From positions 15,971,645-16,035,644 of the forward strand of contig OV121088.1 of the NCBI GenBank assembly GCA_921293015.1: 64,000 nucleotides of DNA. The letters run 5' to 3'. The translations under genes were made by a program, and so were the position numbers. Shown in pieces: positions 19,632 to 32,869 of the stretch. Below the pieces are notes generated by a model. It ran no database searches, was not told the DNA's origin, and saw nothing but the letters and a program-made list of their open reading frames with translations. The first letter of the stretch is position 1; every line of letters starts with the position of its first letter. This DNA comes from Phorcus lineatus. Lineage: Eukaryota > Mollusca > Gastropoda > Trochida > Trochidae.

Positions 19632-22600
19632 ATGTTTCAATCTTGCAATTTGTTGCGATCAGGAATTCGATTTCCAGTTGGAAGCTTTGCTAGTCGTGGC
19701 TTTCGTCACGTTTCAAAAACACGCATTGAGGTGAGATTGAAAAAAGGGTTTTTTTGGAAAAAGGCTAGTACGATAAACTTGATTCAGTCTTCTTTGATTT
19801 CTGAACAACAGTTACTTAACTCACACATTGGTGATATTTGCCAGTAAAATATCCACATTACATGCGCAGTGTAGATTATTAAAGGATGAGTTTATGTAAT
19901 AGTTCAATTTCAAATATTAAGTCACTCCAAAGACACTCATTTTCGTATACTTTGTGACTCATTTGTTTAACATCCACAAAATCAATCCACAGCTGAATTG
20001 AATCAAGTATATTTAGAGTCATTATAATTATCTGGCCAATTTGTATAACTTTATATACCAAATATAGCCCAAATACCTTATGACATCGACCTGAGATATG
20101 TTAAATTGCCTCTCTAAACATGCATCCTTAGCTCTAATATACCAAAATAATTATATTTACTTGGTTTCAATAACAATCACAAAATGAATGGCCTTATAAA
20201 TGTTAGAAATTCAAAATTCTGTATCCAATTAACTTGTACAAAAGTAAAATGACCTAATTAACACTGTCAACCCATGTATGTCTTTGTGTCTGCTGTAAAT
20301 AAGTTTCCAAAATTACGTTTGGGTCCTTAATTGGCACGCCCTATATTGTCTGTTTTTGGATCACAAATCACAACTTTATTGTCTCTAAACTGAACACGAA
20401 TAACTGATTCTGATTTTCTAAAACAACCACTACTTCTTGATAAAATAACACCATTTATTCAGTATGATGTACATGACTCAAACAACATAATTAGTTTTCA
20501 TTTTAATTTCACTTTTTAAAATTCAAAACACATTATTCATGATTTGTTAAACTGAATTCAATCATAACAATAAAGTGAGGCAGAGGCCTGAAATTTATTT
20601 GGTATCATGATCATTGGTATATGAATACTAGTATGTACATTAATCTAAATTTATCAAGGATTATTAGATTGATGATGCAATGCTTGACTGAAATGAATCA
20701 AAGTTGTGGCACAGTTTCTGTTGCAATAATGATATTGTCTCTATTCTATAATCTATTTTTAACTTAAAGAGCCTGGTGACTGCATGAGTTGTTGGAGTCA
20801 TATATATCAAACTTAATCAATGGCGTCATTTGATTGCGAAGTATCGACTGTTACCAAAAAGACACATTTTAAAGCTTATTGTTTTTTTGCAGTGACAATA
20901 TGAAGGTAGAAAGTCACAATTATGATAGAAAACCGGACAGTGGCGCGCGTCAAATAGTCAAACGTAATTTTGGAGACTTATCTAAAACAGCCAGGAGGGC
21001 AGTTAGGAGTTTATAGTGTCTGTTAGGTTATATAACTAGTATCCATGTTTATAGGATGTTGTATCTACACCTCTGTGCATTTATGAGGCTGTTTTTAGAT
21101 TTTCATGGAAAACCAGTATTTGTCAAATATATATGTCTATTGGTCATAATTGGACATGAAAAGTTAAGATGTTTTGATTTTATATCACCACATATGACAT
21201 TTAGGTTTGTATCAAACGTAAATAATATGTTATGAAAATCGTGGAGTGGCTCTTTAAGCTTATTCAAGGTGTTTATCAAGAAATTGATTTGTTACTTAAG
21301 GATAATATTTTTATAGATATTAATGTTGTCTAGATTGAACATTTGGTGCGCTCAGTGTCATACTTGTGTAATTAAGACTTTCCAGAATGAATTTACTAAT
21401 GAAAAGTAGGAATTAATTACAATCAACAGGAATTAATTACAATCAACACTGTCAGTTGCCATGGAAATCTATTCAGTCTCTCGAAACAAGGGATTATTAA
21501 GGATTAATGTTCAGGTTACCATGGTTACTTAAGTGGATAAGAGTTCTTTGGTCATGTCTGAATATATTTTAGGATTTTTCCATTGAATAATAAAAGATGA
21601 AAATAAGAATTTATGACATGACATGATACATTTTTTTTTTGGCTCAAATATGGTAGTTGCATCTTCAGCTCTTGAATTCGAAAATTATGATATTTTCTTC
21701 TTTTCCAAAGAAGTCAAACTTATGCAGCCCTACCAACCTATATTGATATTTGGGTCTGCTTTAAATAACTTTCCAGACTTCCGTTTGAGTCTTTGGCATG
21801 CATCACTGTATGGTTTACGATCTCAAATCTTGACCCATTTATTGTCACTATACCGAATTGATAAGCATTGAGATGTTGATTAACAACCACTACTACTCGA
21901 TCAAATAATGTCATTTACAAAGTTAAACATAATTTACCCCACCAACCAGTCTGATTAAAATCGACTGTGTGCCGAGGAATAAAAGTTTCATAATATTGAC
22001 TCTAACAAGATTCGAACTCTATCTGTCTAGCTTATCCTCTCCACAACTGTCTGATCGCAGCCTACTGTAGCGCATGTTCTTACGTAAACGCAGCTAACCA
22101 CTCACAATGCCTGCAGCAAAAGCATTCGGTATCAGTAGCTAGGGGCAAGTAACTCGTATTTACCTTGCATTAACCTTGATCGCCGCTATCCTTATTTTAA
22201 ACGCGATGATGTGATTGGTTCGCTAACAACAAGGTTTTGTCTGCTCTAAACTGGCTGCCTTCAGACTGTTGTGGAGAGGATAGCCTAGACAGATAGAGTT
22301 CGAATCTCGGTAGAGTCAATATTTTGAAACTTTTATTCCTCGGAACACAGTCAATTTTAATCAGACTGTTCCAACAACATACTCTGTTCCCCCTATAAAA
22401 GGGATCATTTTAGAAATCTGACAATGGTACAGTTTTATTGCATTTTTATAGGAATAAAAAATGAACACAGTATCAATAATTTATCAAGTTGTATACATAT
22501 TTTTGTTCAGATAACAACTTAACATAAGGTTTCATTACATTATCATATCAAATTGAATTCTTCTCAGGATTGTTTTTGATGAATACTTTCAGCTGCACTG

Positions 22601-25600
22601 TCCAAAATGTAATGGAGTAACCTCCAGTGCTCGTCTGTTCAGCCAGTTTAGATCTTCACACAGCAAGAAATGGGTAAGTTTTTCTTTAAAATCTTCAATG
22701 CACTTTCACAATAATAATATCAATAATATCTTATCAGAGTGAAAGTAATGTTACCATATTTTATGTAATAAGAAAGCTCTCCCTGTTAGCGCTCCCAAAC
22801 CATGCATATTTGTAATAAAAAAACACCTTGTTTAACATGTTTATTTCTAAAATATAAATTAAAAAGTTCTATTTTTGCATATAGAATATCAATACATTCA
22901 TTTATTCTATAAAATGATTAGTCATATGAAAAAGCACCTCCTTTTGCCAATTTTATAGCAGGCCTAGGGAGAAATTCATATCACATAAAACGATAACAAA
23001 AAAAAGGTTATGCAAGTTTCAGATATTTTAGCTACTGTCAAAAAACTGTCAATATTCAAAGATATACTCCATAACATAAATGTTTCTTATGTTGCTTCCA
23101 TAAGTCAAAAAAACATCAATTATGATGAAAATTATTAAACCCATGTCACCTTTCAGTCCTCAAGCCTATTGAAGTACCTTCACCCTCTGAGGCAGACAAC
23201 CACAGCGGCAGCAGCAAAGGCTGTTACTGAGATTCCACCCCATGCGGAAAAGATTGTGGGATGGTGGCTCATGGGGTGTGCAGGCATGGTGGCGGGTGCT
23301 GTTGTACTGGGTGGGGTAACAAGGTTAGTGTATTTCTTTATCTAATGGTTGATGTAAGATCTTTTCAAATGTGAAAATCTGACATTAATTGTTGACATCA
23401 TGTTTTTTGTTTGTTGCTCATGTCAGACATGTAAAAGGTGGTGTGTTTTTTATAATCATGACAGCGTAAAATTACCATTTTAATGCTAATCTTTTTCATA
23501 AAGGGGCAATGATTTTGTTGTCATGATTTGTTTGAGTCAAATATCATTGAACCACATGATTTCTATACTTAATCTTTCACTAAAGTTACAATATTAAGAA
23601 ATCAAGTCACGATTTTTATTTAAAAATGGAAAGTAAACAAAGACTGGCTTACAGAAAAATGGTAAAAAAATCAAAATGAGTTTATAGTTGATAGGTAATA
23701 GTGTATATCAGGTTGCCTAACTAGCACTCATGTAAGCCAGATGTCTTATTTTGGCTTCAGCAGAGTCTTTTTAGATTTTCATTTATTTATATTGTCATAA
23801 ATATATGTTGCAGAGACGCCGCTAATGGCTGTAATATTGCCCAAGCGGCGTTAAACACCAACTCACTCACTCACTATGTTGCAGATATGGATAAATAACT
23901 GAAATGTTTTCAATGCATATAATCATGGTTGGTATCTTCACATGCATAAACATAAAAGGCAAATAAATTCCATGGAAAACATAGTGTCTCTTAAAGTGTC
24001 AAATTGAATGTTAACTATCACAGGTTGACCGAGTCTGGCCTGTCGATGGTCGACTGGAAGCTCCTGAAGGATATGAAACCCCCCACCTCTCAGCAGGAGT
24101 GGGAGAAGGAGTTCGAGAGATACAAGCAGTTCCCCGAATATAAGTAGTATGTGATTTTTTATATTTTTTCGTGTATGTCAAATTCGAGACTGCAACCAAT
24201 TGACAAAAAGTTACGCTCTTTTTCTGAAACTTTTTTATTTTGTTCCTATCTGGTTTCATTCTCTTCCCACAGAGGTAACCAAATTAGTTTTTCCCGCGTA
24301 ACCTCTGTAACAAATGGAGATTTAATCGGCTAAGGTAACAAAATTCTGATTTGTTTGAGAAAGTTTGTTTGGCAATCAACAATGATAAATGTTTTGATCT
24401 GTTTGTGTAACTATTGAGAATCTTCTATGATTAGGGCAGGGAGATACAGCCTGGGCCAAAGAAAAATTGAGATGAACTGTCCAAACAAGAATAAAAAAAC
24501 TGGGTTCAAATCAATTCAGTTTTGGTTTTTTATGTCTTTGAGACTTTTTCAAATCTCTTTCCCAGGTCTGTGAGTCCAGAGTCCTGAAATTTAAAGAGTG
24601 AGGAAGGGAAGGAAATAGTCCTGAAACATAATGAATTAAAACATCATAGTTTTAAAACCCTTCTTTGTATTTCTTAAGACAAGAAGATTGGAAGATAGTT
24701 CTTAAGTAACCTCTTATTGAAAATGAGGTTTTGTGTGAAGATAAATTTTGTTACTTCTTTGGAATGAGACTGGTGAAGGTTATACATCCCAATGTGAGTT
24801 AACTGTGTCTTCAATATATATATATATATCATTAATGAAAGTTAACTTTTAGAACTCACCTTTTGCAAGACACGGGGCGGGATAGCGCAGTGGTTAGCGC
24901 GTTCAGCTTAGGATCAAGAGGTCCGTGGTTCGAATCCCGCCAGGGGCTAGGCAACTTTGTCTGCAGTAGAGAACTGTTCTACACGCAGTCAGGTTTGGGT
25001 GCAATGCTACACTGAATTTCAGTGCAGTACCACCCATGGTTCGCTAGTTCCAGCCGATGCTCGCAGGTTTCACCACAATGCATAGCCACAATGGTGTTGC
25101 GGGCTTTCTCCCTGCAATAATACTAGCAGCCGCGATATAAGTGAAATAATCTTGAAAGCGGCGTTAAACCCCATATCACCTCACCTCACCTTGCAAGACA
25201 CAACTCATGCTAGTCTCTGTCACTAGCTAAGTTAAGCCTTTCTGCACTGCAAACCCATTTGTGATTTGTGTGCAGTGTCTTCCTTTTTGATAGGTACCTC
25301 CAGAATGTTTTTGAAAGGGTTATCAAGATCAGCCTCAGTAGGATGAAGAGGAGGCACAGAATGCAGCAAAGCTTCTTAATATGAGTTAACAAATAACCTC
25401 TGCATTTTTCAGCATGAGTGGACACAAGGAAATGACACTGAGCGACTTCAAATTCATTTACTACATGGAGTATGGACACAGAATGTGGGGGCGTGGTGTG
25501 GGGCTGGTGTTTGCCCTCCCCGCACTCTACTTCCTCAAGAAGGGCTGGATCTCTCGTGCAATGAAGCCTCGGCTTGCTATATACGCCTCCCTCATTGGAT

Positions 25601-28600
25601 TTCAGGTTAGAAATATATATGATTATATATTATTATATATATTGATATATATATGTAATTATGAAATAATATTCATTGTCATCCATTTGTATGTTCATAC
25701 AAAGTCGAGTCACACCAAAAAAAAATACAGACGACAGTTGACCAATTCTTTTGTTAAGATTTTTATTCATTTAAATAATAAGTCATTTTTATTTATTTCA
25801 TTTGATTTTTATGAAATATCCATAACAGTCAAATTTTGTCACAGATTTTTTCTTCAATATTTAGATGCGTGGCATTAAAATTTACAACCTTTTCGCAAAA
25901 TGATTTTTTCTATTTATTTCTCAAGTTCAGTGGTTATTTGACATACAAGTAGAATATTTTACCAAGGAAAATCTTTAGTGTCAAATTTCAATTTTTGATG
26001 ACAATATCTTGAAAAAATCAATTTATTTTGGTAAAATATGGTCATATGTTAAACTGACAGAATTTAATCTATTTCTTTTATGACATGCTCTTCTAAATAA
26101 ACTGACAACATAGAATGAAGGTATTCAATGGTTGTAATGTTTTCATGTTCTCACCCCAGGGTTTCCTTGGCTGGTACATGGTCAAGAGTGGTCTGCAGGA
26201 ACAGAAGGACCCTGGCGCGGTGCCCCGCGTCTCCCAGTACCGCCTCGCCTCTCATCTCGGGTCGGCCATATTCCTCTATACTCTCTTCTTGTATGGAGGG
26301 CTCATGCATCTGACCAAACCACTTCCAGTAATAACAACATCCATATCTTCTCATCTTTTCTTTCATCCATCCCTTCATTACAGGACTTAAATTTGAAAAC
26401 TCTTACTAAAATAGTCAAATATTACAATAAAATAACAATTTCTTATGGCTCTCTTAGTGCTAAGAAAACTTTGAAAATCTGGGCCCAGCTATATTACTAA
26501 TCAGCAATTGATGGTCATAACTACATCTTGAGATATCACCATTGATGTAATGTTATACTTTGAGCGAGTTATATTATGATTTATTTTAGTAATGAAAAAG
26601 CAGTCAATGGAGGAAGGCTTTTGTGATTTCATTGCCGTTCTTCTAGGTTATCAGACAGATAGAGATACAGGTAGTTGGTTGTAAAACACTCGTACATTAT
26701 ATATTTTGATATCCTTCAGCTGCCTGTTACACGCCAGATGACCAGACTAAGAGTAATGACCCATGTTGCTCTCACCATGACCTTGGTGACGGCCATGTCA
26801 GGTAGGTGGTGATAATTACAATCTCATTAATATCAGGTCGAACCTTACATTTGTATCTTGCTGTGTTTTTGATCTGCATTTTGATTTACATGGGTTTTGT
26901 CAAATTTTCTGACCTTGTCAGGCCAGTGAATACCTTGAAGGCAAAGCTCTCATTGAGAAGAAAATTAATTTTATGCAAATTGAAAGATTGTTGAAAATAA
27001 AATGCTAGGTTTGTTTGACACACAAATAATTGTGCACCAAAAGTTTGACTTTTGAACATTCATACCATGATTAGTGCTGCATCTATCGATTTGGAATATT
27101 AAAAAATAAGGAAATAAACTACAAAGTCAATTGTTTTGTTTGACGTATGTTGTTTGATTGCAGGAGCGTTTGTAGCAGGACTAGACGCAGGACTCACTTA
27201 CAACTCCTGGCCCAAGATGGCAGACAAATGGATTCCTGATGATCTTATTACGATGAAACCAACATGGAAGAATTTCTTTGAAAATCCAACAACTGTTCAA
27301 TTTGATCACAGACACTTGGTAAGCACATCTTATTTTTCTATTTCTCAACATTCCACTGGAAATTGTTTACTTTTTGTTCCACAGGGAAAATTATGATGCT
27401 GACTTAGATTTCTAATTTCTTCTCATTCTTCAAACACAATTTTTAAGAATTAAAGCTTACACCATCATCAGGTTGATTAAGGAAAAAAAATGTGTTTATC
27501 ATTATGAAGACGTTGATATTAAGAAATTTTGCTACCCATTTTTATGTAGGCAAATCTTAATTAGAAGATAAATTGCGTTTGTAAAATTTCTGGGATTCAT
27601 TGTTATTCAACACCCGCAAATTTAGTTTAAAACCGACGGCCTCAGTTCTATTTCTGTAAGAGGTGAGATAACGTCTAACTAATTTGAATTCACGGCATTA
27701 CTTACATTACAAACATCGTTGTGATATTACCAAATAGTGGCATTCGTAACAGCGAGACCTTACAAAATACTTGTTTAATTCGAGACCGAAATCAGCAATC
27801 ATAAAGCTCGTAGAAAAATATCGTAATACCCCGAGTACAAAAGGCTTGAACTAGCCCAATACCATTGTGACAGCGACGCAAACATTGTGACGTCAAAACG
27901 GTTGGCCTTTGTGACGTCATACCATGGGAACGGTATTCGAAAGAAGGCGGCCGCATGAAACTTTGCGGCAAACTTGGACTAAGTAAGCCAGTTGAAAATA
28001 TTTTCGTTCTTCAAAAATAAATCACATTAAAGTGTATTTGTGATATCTACCAGTAGACACAATATAAAAAAGGACAAAGACAACTGTCAAATCGGAATAC
28101 GGCACAAATTTTCTAAGAAACTGGAAAATTAAGACTTGAGTCGGGCCGGCACTAGTGAACATGTTGTATCAATTCGCGGTGATTTGCCTTTGCTAATTTG
28201 CGGGTATTCATTGTCATTCAACATAGGGTAATTTATTCGAACCGACCAATCAGAATCGAGGATACAACGAAGTCATGTTACAATTGAAAATCAATGTGTA
28301 TAAAAACAACTTTTAATGAGATAAATTTTAGTTGTAATTTTATAGACTTTTCCACATAGAAGCATTAATGTAACTGTAGCATGTGTAGAAAAAAAAGAAA
28401 CCAATTGTATTATACTTTTTAAAATTTTTTTAAAAGAGTTAAAAAGTGACCATACCAAGATTTTTTAAGCAATTGAATCCATTTCTTTTGGATAAAGGAT
28501 TTTAAGGTTTTCACACAAAAATGATTGCAAGAACTTTTCATTCGATACGTGAGACCTTATTCTCTATGTATGATTGAGTTGAGTAATGTGATGGGCAGGA

Positions 28601-30715
28601 AGGTCTATGTGCAAAGAAATATTGGAAATATGAATCATGTTTGTCGACTCTTGCAGATTTTGTCAAATCTAAATTATATTGTGGCTCTTCCCGCAGACAT
28701 ACTGCTGTTAACTTTTCCTTAAAGACACATTGGTATGTTATCTTAGGGAAGAAACTTAAAACCTAAGTCCTTTATGAAAAACCTTTTTTTTAATGGTTCA
28801 TTCCCAACTCAGACTGCGGCTAGTGGCTGCAATGCGGCACTAAACGATAACTCAGTCACCCTAAATACAATTACTATTACCCTTTTTTTCCCCAGGCGGA
28901 GTCAACAGTTCTGTACATTGCTGGGTTCTGGTGGGTGTGCAGGAAAGCTCCCCTTCCTCCCCGTGCCAGGATGGCCATCAATTGTACCCTCGGCATGGCG
29001 TTTGTTCAGGTGAGACTACCCCTCATTTTCCCTTTCATGGCACAAATTGTGCCAATTTGTATTGTAGGGTAATTTGAGCCTTGCTGGATTTCAACAACTT
29101 TTCTATGCCAGCTCTTCAGGTCACTGAAGACAGAAAAATAATCTCCCGTATCACAAGCTCTGTATATATAATTTATAATGCATAAAGAGGCAGATGTACC
29201 TGGGTAATTGCTTGAAATGAAAGTGACATACTTCCGGTAGGGTGAATGTAAAAGTAGGTTGAATATAAAAACAGAAACGTGAACTAAAAATGGAAATGGA
29301 AAATAAAATAGTTGTTGCATAAACTAAAATTATTAATTCTCATTTATTAATGTCATTTTCATAAATATAAATTTGATAGCATACAGAGTCAACAGTTTTC
29401 AGAACGTAAAGAAGCATTCATAAAATCTTGGCATTGCTCACTTTTTAGAAACAGCTTTCCATTTGACATGGAATGATAGTATTGTTTTTATGTGCTACAA
29501 TTTTCTCAACGTTAAAAACAATCTTGAAAATGCATCAAAGTCAAGGGGTCATTTGTTTTTCCTATTACATGAGATTTTTATATATTATTTAGCTATTAGA
29601 ATGTGATGAGATACCAGAAGGCTGACAGAGCTATTACAGAATAGAATATCTAAGTCAAAAATTACAATTTTCAGATTCATAATATGATCGTGTATAAAGG
29701 TTTCAATTTTTCTCCAGAAATCATACACAAACTCTCATTTAATGAAAACATGGAACAGAATTTCATGCTCCGATTTACAAAAAGACCAGATGTTTGTATC
29801 AATCATTTCCATTTGTGTTAGCTCTTTTCTAGTGTAAATTGCTCTATTGATAAATCTATACTGAAAAGTTTAAATCTTTGGTACACTTTCTGTTCTTTTT
29901 GAACACAAAATTCCATGGAATATTTAAGTTTAGTTAAATTTGCCTTGTTTTTTTTTGATGTACTCACCATCATGACATTTGGACACCATGGCACCAAGTT
30001 TTCTGTTTTTAAAAAAATATGCATAGTTGAGGTAGAGGGGGCTTAAGGAGAGCAGGAAAATATAATAATAAGGGTGTTTTTATAGCGCACATATCCACAC
30101 CGAATGCATGCTCAAGGCGCTCCCTACATTATTACCCTGGTCTAACCCAAGCTGCCGATTAGGCGCTTAAAGGTCACCTCTAACACAATTTACACCAGGT
30201 ACCCAATGAATACTGTTGGCTGAACAGAGGCATATTTTGAATTAAGTCTCTTGCCTCAAGTTTCTCAACTCGTGCCTCAGTGTTGGGCAGGGAATAACCC
30301 TTGAACTCTCAGTTAATACAGCAATGATTGGGTAACCCACCCATCTGACGAGTTGTTGAACTGATAGCGGTCAACTGAGCTACGTAAAGGACCATGTGCC
30401 ACCACTAAAACTAAAATATGTGTATTCTTATCAAAGCTCATCCTCAACCAGGGATGATATTCAAAATCTTTCTCATACTAAAGGCATGCTAAAGGTATCT
30501 GAAAATTATGCTTTTGTTGATCGAGTAATTTTATTAGTGCATATGCCATATTTCAGTTACTAAAGCACAGATTTTCATTTCAGGCTACTCTTGGAATAAG
30601 CACTCTTCTTTTGTACGTTCCGACCCATCTCGCCGCAACACACCAGTCAGGGTCTGTGGCACTTCTCAGCTTTGCCACATGGCTGGCCCATGAGCTGAAA
30701 AGGATGCCAAAGTAA
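19632..30715 (+). CDS. COX15: COX15 haem A synthase, complete
   Basis: Mitochondrial inner-membrane enzyme converting haem O to haem A for cytochrome c oxidase. Exons: 19632-19730, 22593-22673, 23157-23323, 24024-24143, 25413-25605, 26160-26327, 26720-26801, 27164-27318, 28896-29009, 30584-30715; 1311 bp, 436 aa plus stop, phases consistent. The N-terminus is a basic, serine-rich mitochondrial presequence. Conserved features: [20 protein letters not shown], haem-ligand candidates His178 ([10 protein letters not shown]), His252 (RLASHLGSA), His352 (FDHRHL) and His413 (AATHQSGS), plus [10 protein letters not shown] and [17 protein letters not shown]. Hydrophobic segments fit the usual eight-helix fold. 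Human COX15 is 410 aa; the excess is in the poorly conserved N-terminus. Exon 2 (27 residues, with CPKC) is phase-neutral and could be optional. It shares a short promoter with CUTC. Confidence 0.96.
20265..20500 (-). mobile_element. Diverged TTAA-AGAGCC MITE relative
   Basis: Resembles part of the element at 51635-52112: a TCTGCTGTAAATAAGTTTCCAA stretch matching GTTACAGATAAGTCTCCAA, then AATTACGTTTG, and a run ending CTTGATAAAATAACACCATT. Both ends are decayed. COX15 intron 1. Confidence 0.45.
20764..21257 (+). mobile_element. TTAA-bounded MITE family 1, copy 1 (COX15 intron 1)
   Basis: Bounded by TTAA on both sides, with inverted ends AGAGCC and GGCTCT. It is the inverted counterpart of the copies at 51635-52112 and 57744-58163, sharing GACAGTGGCGCGCGTCAAAT and CGTAATTTTGGAGA. 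About 494 bp with no coding capacity. The TTAA borders suggest a piggyBac-type mobiliser, which is inference. Confidence 0.8.
21735..21930 (-). mobile_element. Diverged TTAA-AGAGCC MITE relative
   Basis: Parallels 20265-20500 and the interior of family 1: TCTGCTTTAAATAACTTTCC, CTTCCGTTTGAGT, and a CGATCAAATAATGTCATT block. Ends not recognisable. Confidence 0.45.
21953..22362. mobile_element. Foldback MITE with about 95-bp inverted arms (COX15 intron 1)
   Basis: The left arm, 21953-22047, starts GATTAAAATCGACTGTGTGC and ends TATCCTCTCCACAAC. Its imperfect reverse complement is at 22268-22362. The central about 220 bp is unpaired. Both arms contain GAACTCTATCTGTCTAG. A diverged relative is at 9722-9965. 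Confidence 0.85.
23812..23876 (+). repeat. SINE-type 3' tail relic
   Basis: CGCCGCTAATGGCTGTAATA followed by GCGGCGTTAAACACCAACTC and ACTC repeats. The tail resembles the 3' end of the SINE family in this window, without the tRNA-like head. COX15 intron 3. Confidence 0.6.
24874..25190 (+). mobile_element. tRNA-derived SINE, full length, with target duplication
   Basis: The head is tRNA-like, with A-box-like GGATAGCGCAGTGGTTAGCG form (as GATAGCGCAGTGGTTAGCGC) and B-box GGTTCGAATCC, the internal RNA polymerase III promoter. The body carries AACTTTGTCTGCAG, CAGTACCACCCATGG and a GATATAAGTGAAATAAT block, ending in GCGGCGTTAAACCCCATATC and CACCT repeats. Both sides carry the 11-bp duplication TTGCAAGACAC (24863-24873 and 25191-25201), which shows LINE-mediated insertion. 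COX15 intron 4. Confidence 0.92.
28806..28862 (+). repeat. Decayed SINE-type tail
   Basis: GACTGCGGCTAGTGGCTGCA then GCGGCACTAAACGATAACTC, a weaker version of the relic at 23812-23876. It lies about 35 bp before COX15 exon 9 and may contribute to its branch-point region. Confidence 0.45.
30058..30420. repeat. Probable dispersed repeat in COX15 last intron
   Basis: Locally GC-richer than the intron, with TTTTTATAGCGCAC, CTCAAGGCGCT and GGCGCTTAAAGGTCACC. This composition resembles interspersed repeats common in marine invertebrates. Only one copy is visible here, so the family is not proven. Confidence 0.4.
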
Positions 30716-30726
30716 TTCCAGAATGA

Positions 30727-30732
30727 AATAAA
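30727..30732 (+). terminator. Candidate COX15 polyadenylation signal
   Basis: AATAAA beginning 12 bp after the COX15 stop. This would give a very short 3' UTR; use of a later site is possible. Confidence 0.4.
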
Positions 30733-32559
30733 TCATGGTCAAGGCTCGTTGAAATGGCAAGGCTTAATAAGTGTGAAAAAGTGTGTGAGGGCTTATTTTA
30801 TGTCATTTTTGAGAATTCCTATGGTAGTTTTTGAAAAACCGATGCTTATTGCTAGGGTAGAGTTATCATTTGTGAGAGATTTAATTTCACCTTAAATGAC
30901 GGAGGAACAATTTTTTGGATGATCAACTTCTTTATCTTTACAATGGCAACTTTTTGTTTTGTTTTGCAATATATATATATGACAGCTAAATCTCTTACAC
31001 ATTTTAGGTAAATGAACCAATCAGAAACTGTTATTTTAATAACGTAAAGTTCAAGTAAATGACTCAAAAGCAAAACAACACCTGTCCTTGAAGATTTTCT
31101 AAATCATAAATTACACCTTTACCTCTATATTGTTTTAAAGTTCACATTTGATGATCGACATTGTTTTTGTACAAGTATGTTTGTGTGATTGATAAGCCTG
31201 TTAAGATATGTTAATATTTCATGTTGTATGATAAACAAAATTGTTGTGTTGATGTCTTTGTTTATTACCATTAGGTTGAAACATAAATAGTGTCATATTT
31301 TCAATATGTGTACATGTGCACATATCACTTCTGTGTAGAATTGATTGTTTTAGCACTTGTTTCCATATTTTGTTGTCCGTCACATAATTAGGCTATTGTT
31401 TGTTACATCACTAGGAAAGTGGATCTCTCCCTGGATATTTGCCTGAAATGCTTGTTATTTAGGAGCAATAATGAACAGATTTTTATACTCGGAAGTGTGT
31501 CATATGACTCTTTTGAAACTTACACAAATTTTTGTAAACATTCACAATCATATTTGGTTAATAAATTCTTTTTCAAAGCTCTGAAGTAATATGACCTATT
31601 CTTGCCCTTTTGTCATCTTCCCCTAGCAGCAACTTTAAGTACCTTGCTATATTTCAGCCAATGAAAACACCTCATGCATAGATTAGCTTTATGTTGTCAC
31701 AGAGGCCTAGGCAATAATGCAGGCACTAAAGAAGGCGACTGTTTTCCGTAAATTAAAGATTCGATGGCAAAGTGTCCAACCAAATAAAGTTTAGCCTTCC
31801 TCAAAGCATATGGAAGAAGTGAGTGATCATTTATGAAATGATGTTGCTGATTACACAATAGATTTGACTGCATCCAATCAGGTTTCTCACAGTAGAACAG
31901 AGGTTTGTATAGGAATTAATCATGTTTGGAGAGAGGACATAAATCACTAGATAAGATATTTTGGCATCTACCAAAGGCAAAATATATTTTGGTGAAAGAT
32001 GCTCTATGTCAATTTTACAATTTTCAGTTGACTTCAGCTGTTTTTGGTTTGTGTTGAATTCTTCACTTTATCCAAGCCCCGATACATATCAGCTGTTTAA
32101 CTAAAACATCGCAATGTGATCACTGCATATACATATTTTGAAAAAAGATTACCAGAACACAGATGTTTCTTCTTTCTGTATGTGAAAATAAATTGTACAA
32201 AATTAAACCATCCTATATTTGTATACTTTATGAGGGAATAGTTTTGAAATTTTAACCACTATGATTTATGAGAGCGTATATAAAGTATCCACAATATTAA
32301 GACAAATAATGTCCTGGTCCACCAAAAACGATCGCATCTCTAGAAATGTTGAAAATGTTGAAAAAACATGACGTGCATTTACATAGTTGGGTTAGGTCTT
32401 TTAAAAGTCAATGTGGAACTTTGCATGCTTTTCCAAGTCTTAGTAATGCGAAATTTCATGAACAGTCACACTTAAAAGTTTGTGGCAGTGCATACTATAA
32501 CTAACTGATAATAAAATTAAGGCAAGAAATTGAGATGAAGAGATGAAAAAACTGACCAA
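30733..32559. other. Intergenic, no recognised feature
   Basis: AT-rich DNA after COX15. I see no coding exon or clear repeat; the start may be COX15 3' UTR. Confidence 0.5.
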
Positions 32560-32810
32560 AGGTGTGATGTTCCTTCAGGACAATCAGCTCTTGCCACGTC
32601 AACAATCCATAACTTCAGGTTTTCAACATTTTTTGTACCAACCCCACTCGGTTATTCAGCTCCTTAACCCTTTTTATGTTTCCTGCTCTGAAGACATGTC
32701 TTTTCTTGGATAGCGTCATTGCCGCCGTAGATCAGTTTCTACACACCTGAGACAAATACTGCCACAGAAGAATGATATGGCCTCAGCAACACCGATGGCA
32801 TCTTCCCTGC
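32560..32810 (+). pseudogene. Decayed mariner/Tc1-type transposase fragment
   Basis: Shifting between frames, the translation shows GVMFLQDNQ (compare the QDN catalytic block of mariner), a proline-rich PHS/LGYSAP stretch where PPYSPDLAPSD is expected, VIAAVDQFL, and a QQHRW end. Several frameshifts and stops show it is dead. Identification is from pattern memory only. Confidence 0.5.
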
Positions 32811-32869
32811 ATGGCTTTATATTGCACCAGTCTCTATCACTTGCTTATAGTGCAGAGCCCTCTTTGGTG

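Noticed and set aside
24874..24955. Possible functional tRNA gene
   Set aside because: The A and B boxes are present but the segment is the head of a SINE flanked by a target duplication, and it recurs at 58350 and 33604.
25414..25878. 154-codon open frame taken as a separate gene
   Set aside because: Its first 64 codons are COX15 exon 5; the rest reads through the donor into intron.
29420..30030. Minus-strand segment faintly like a LINE C-terminal region
   Set aside because: Only scattered residues fit and no RT core motif is present; too weak to report as a feature.
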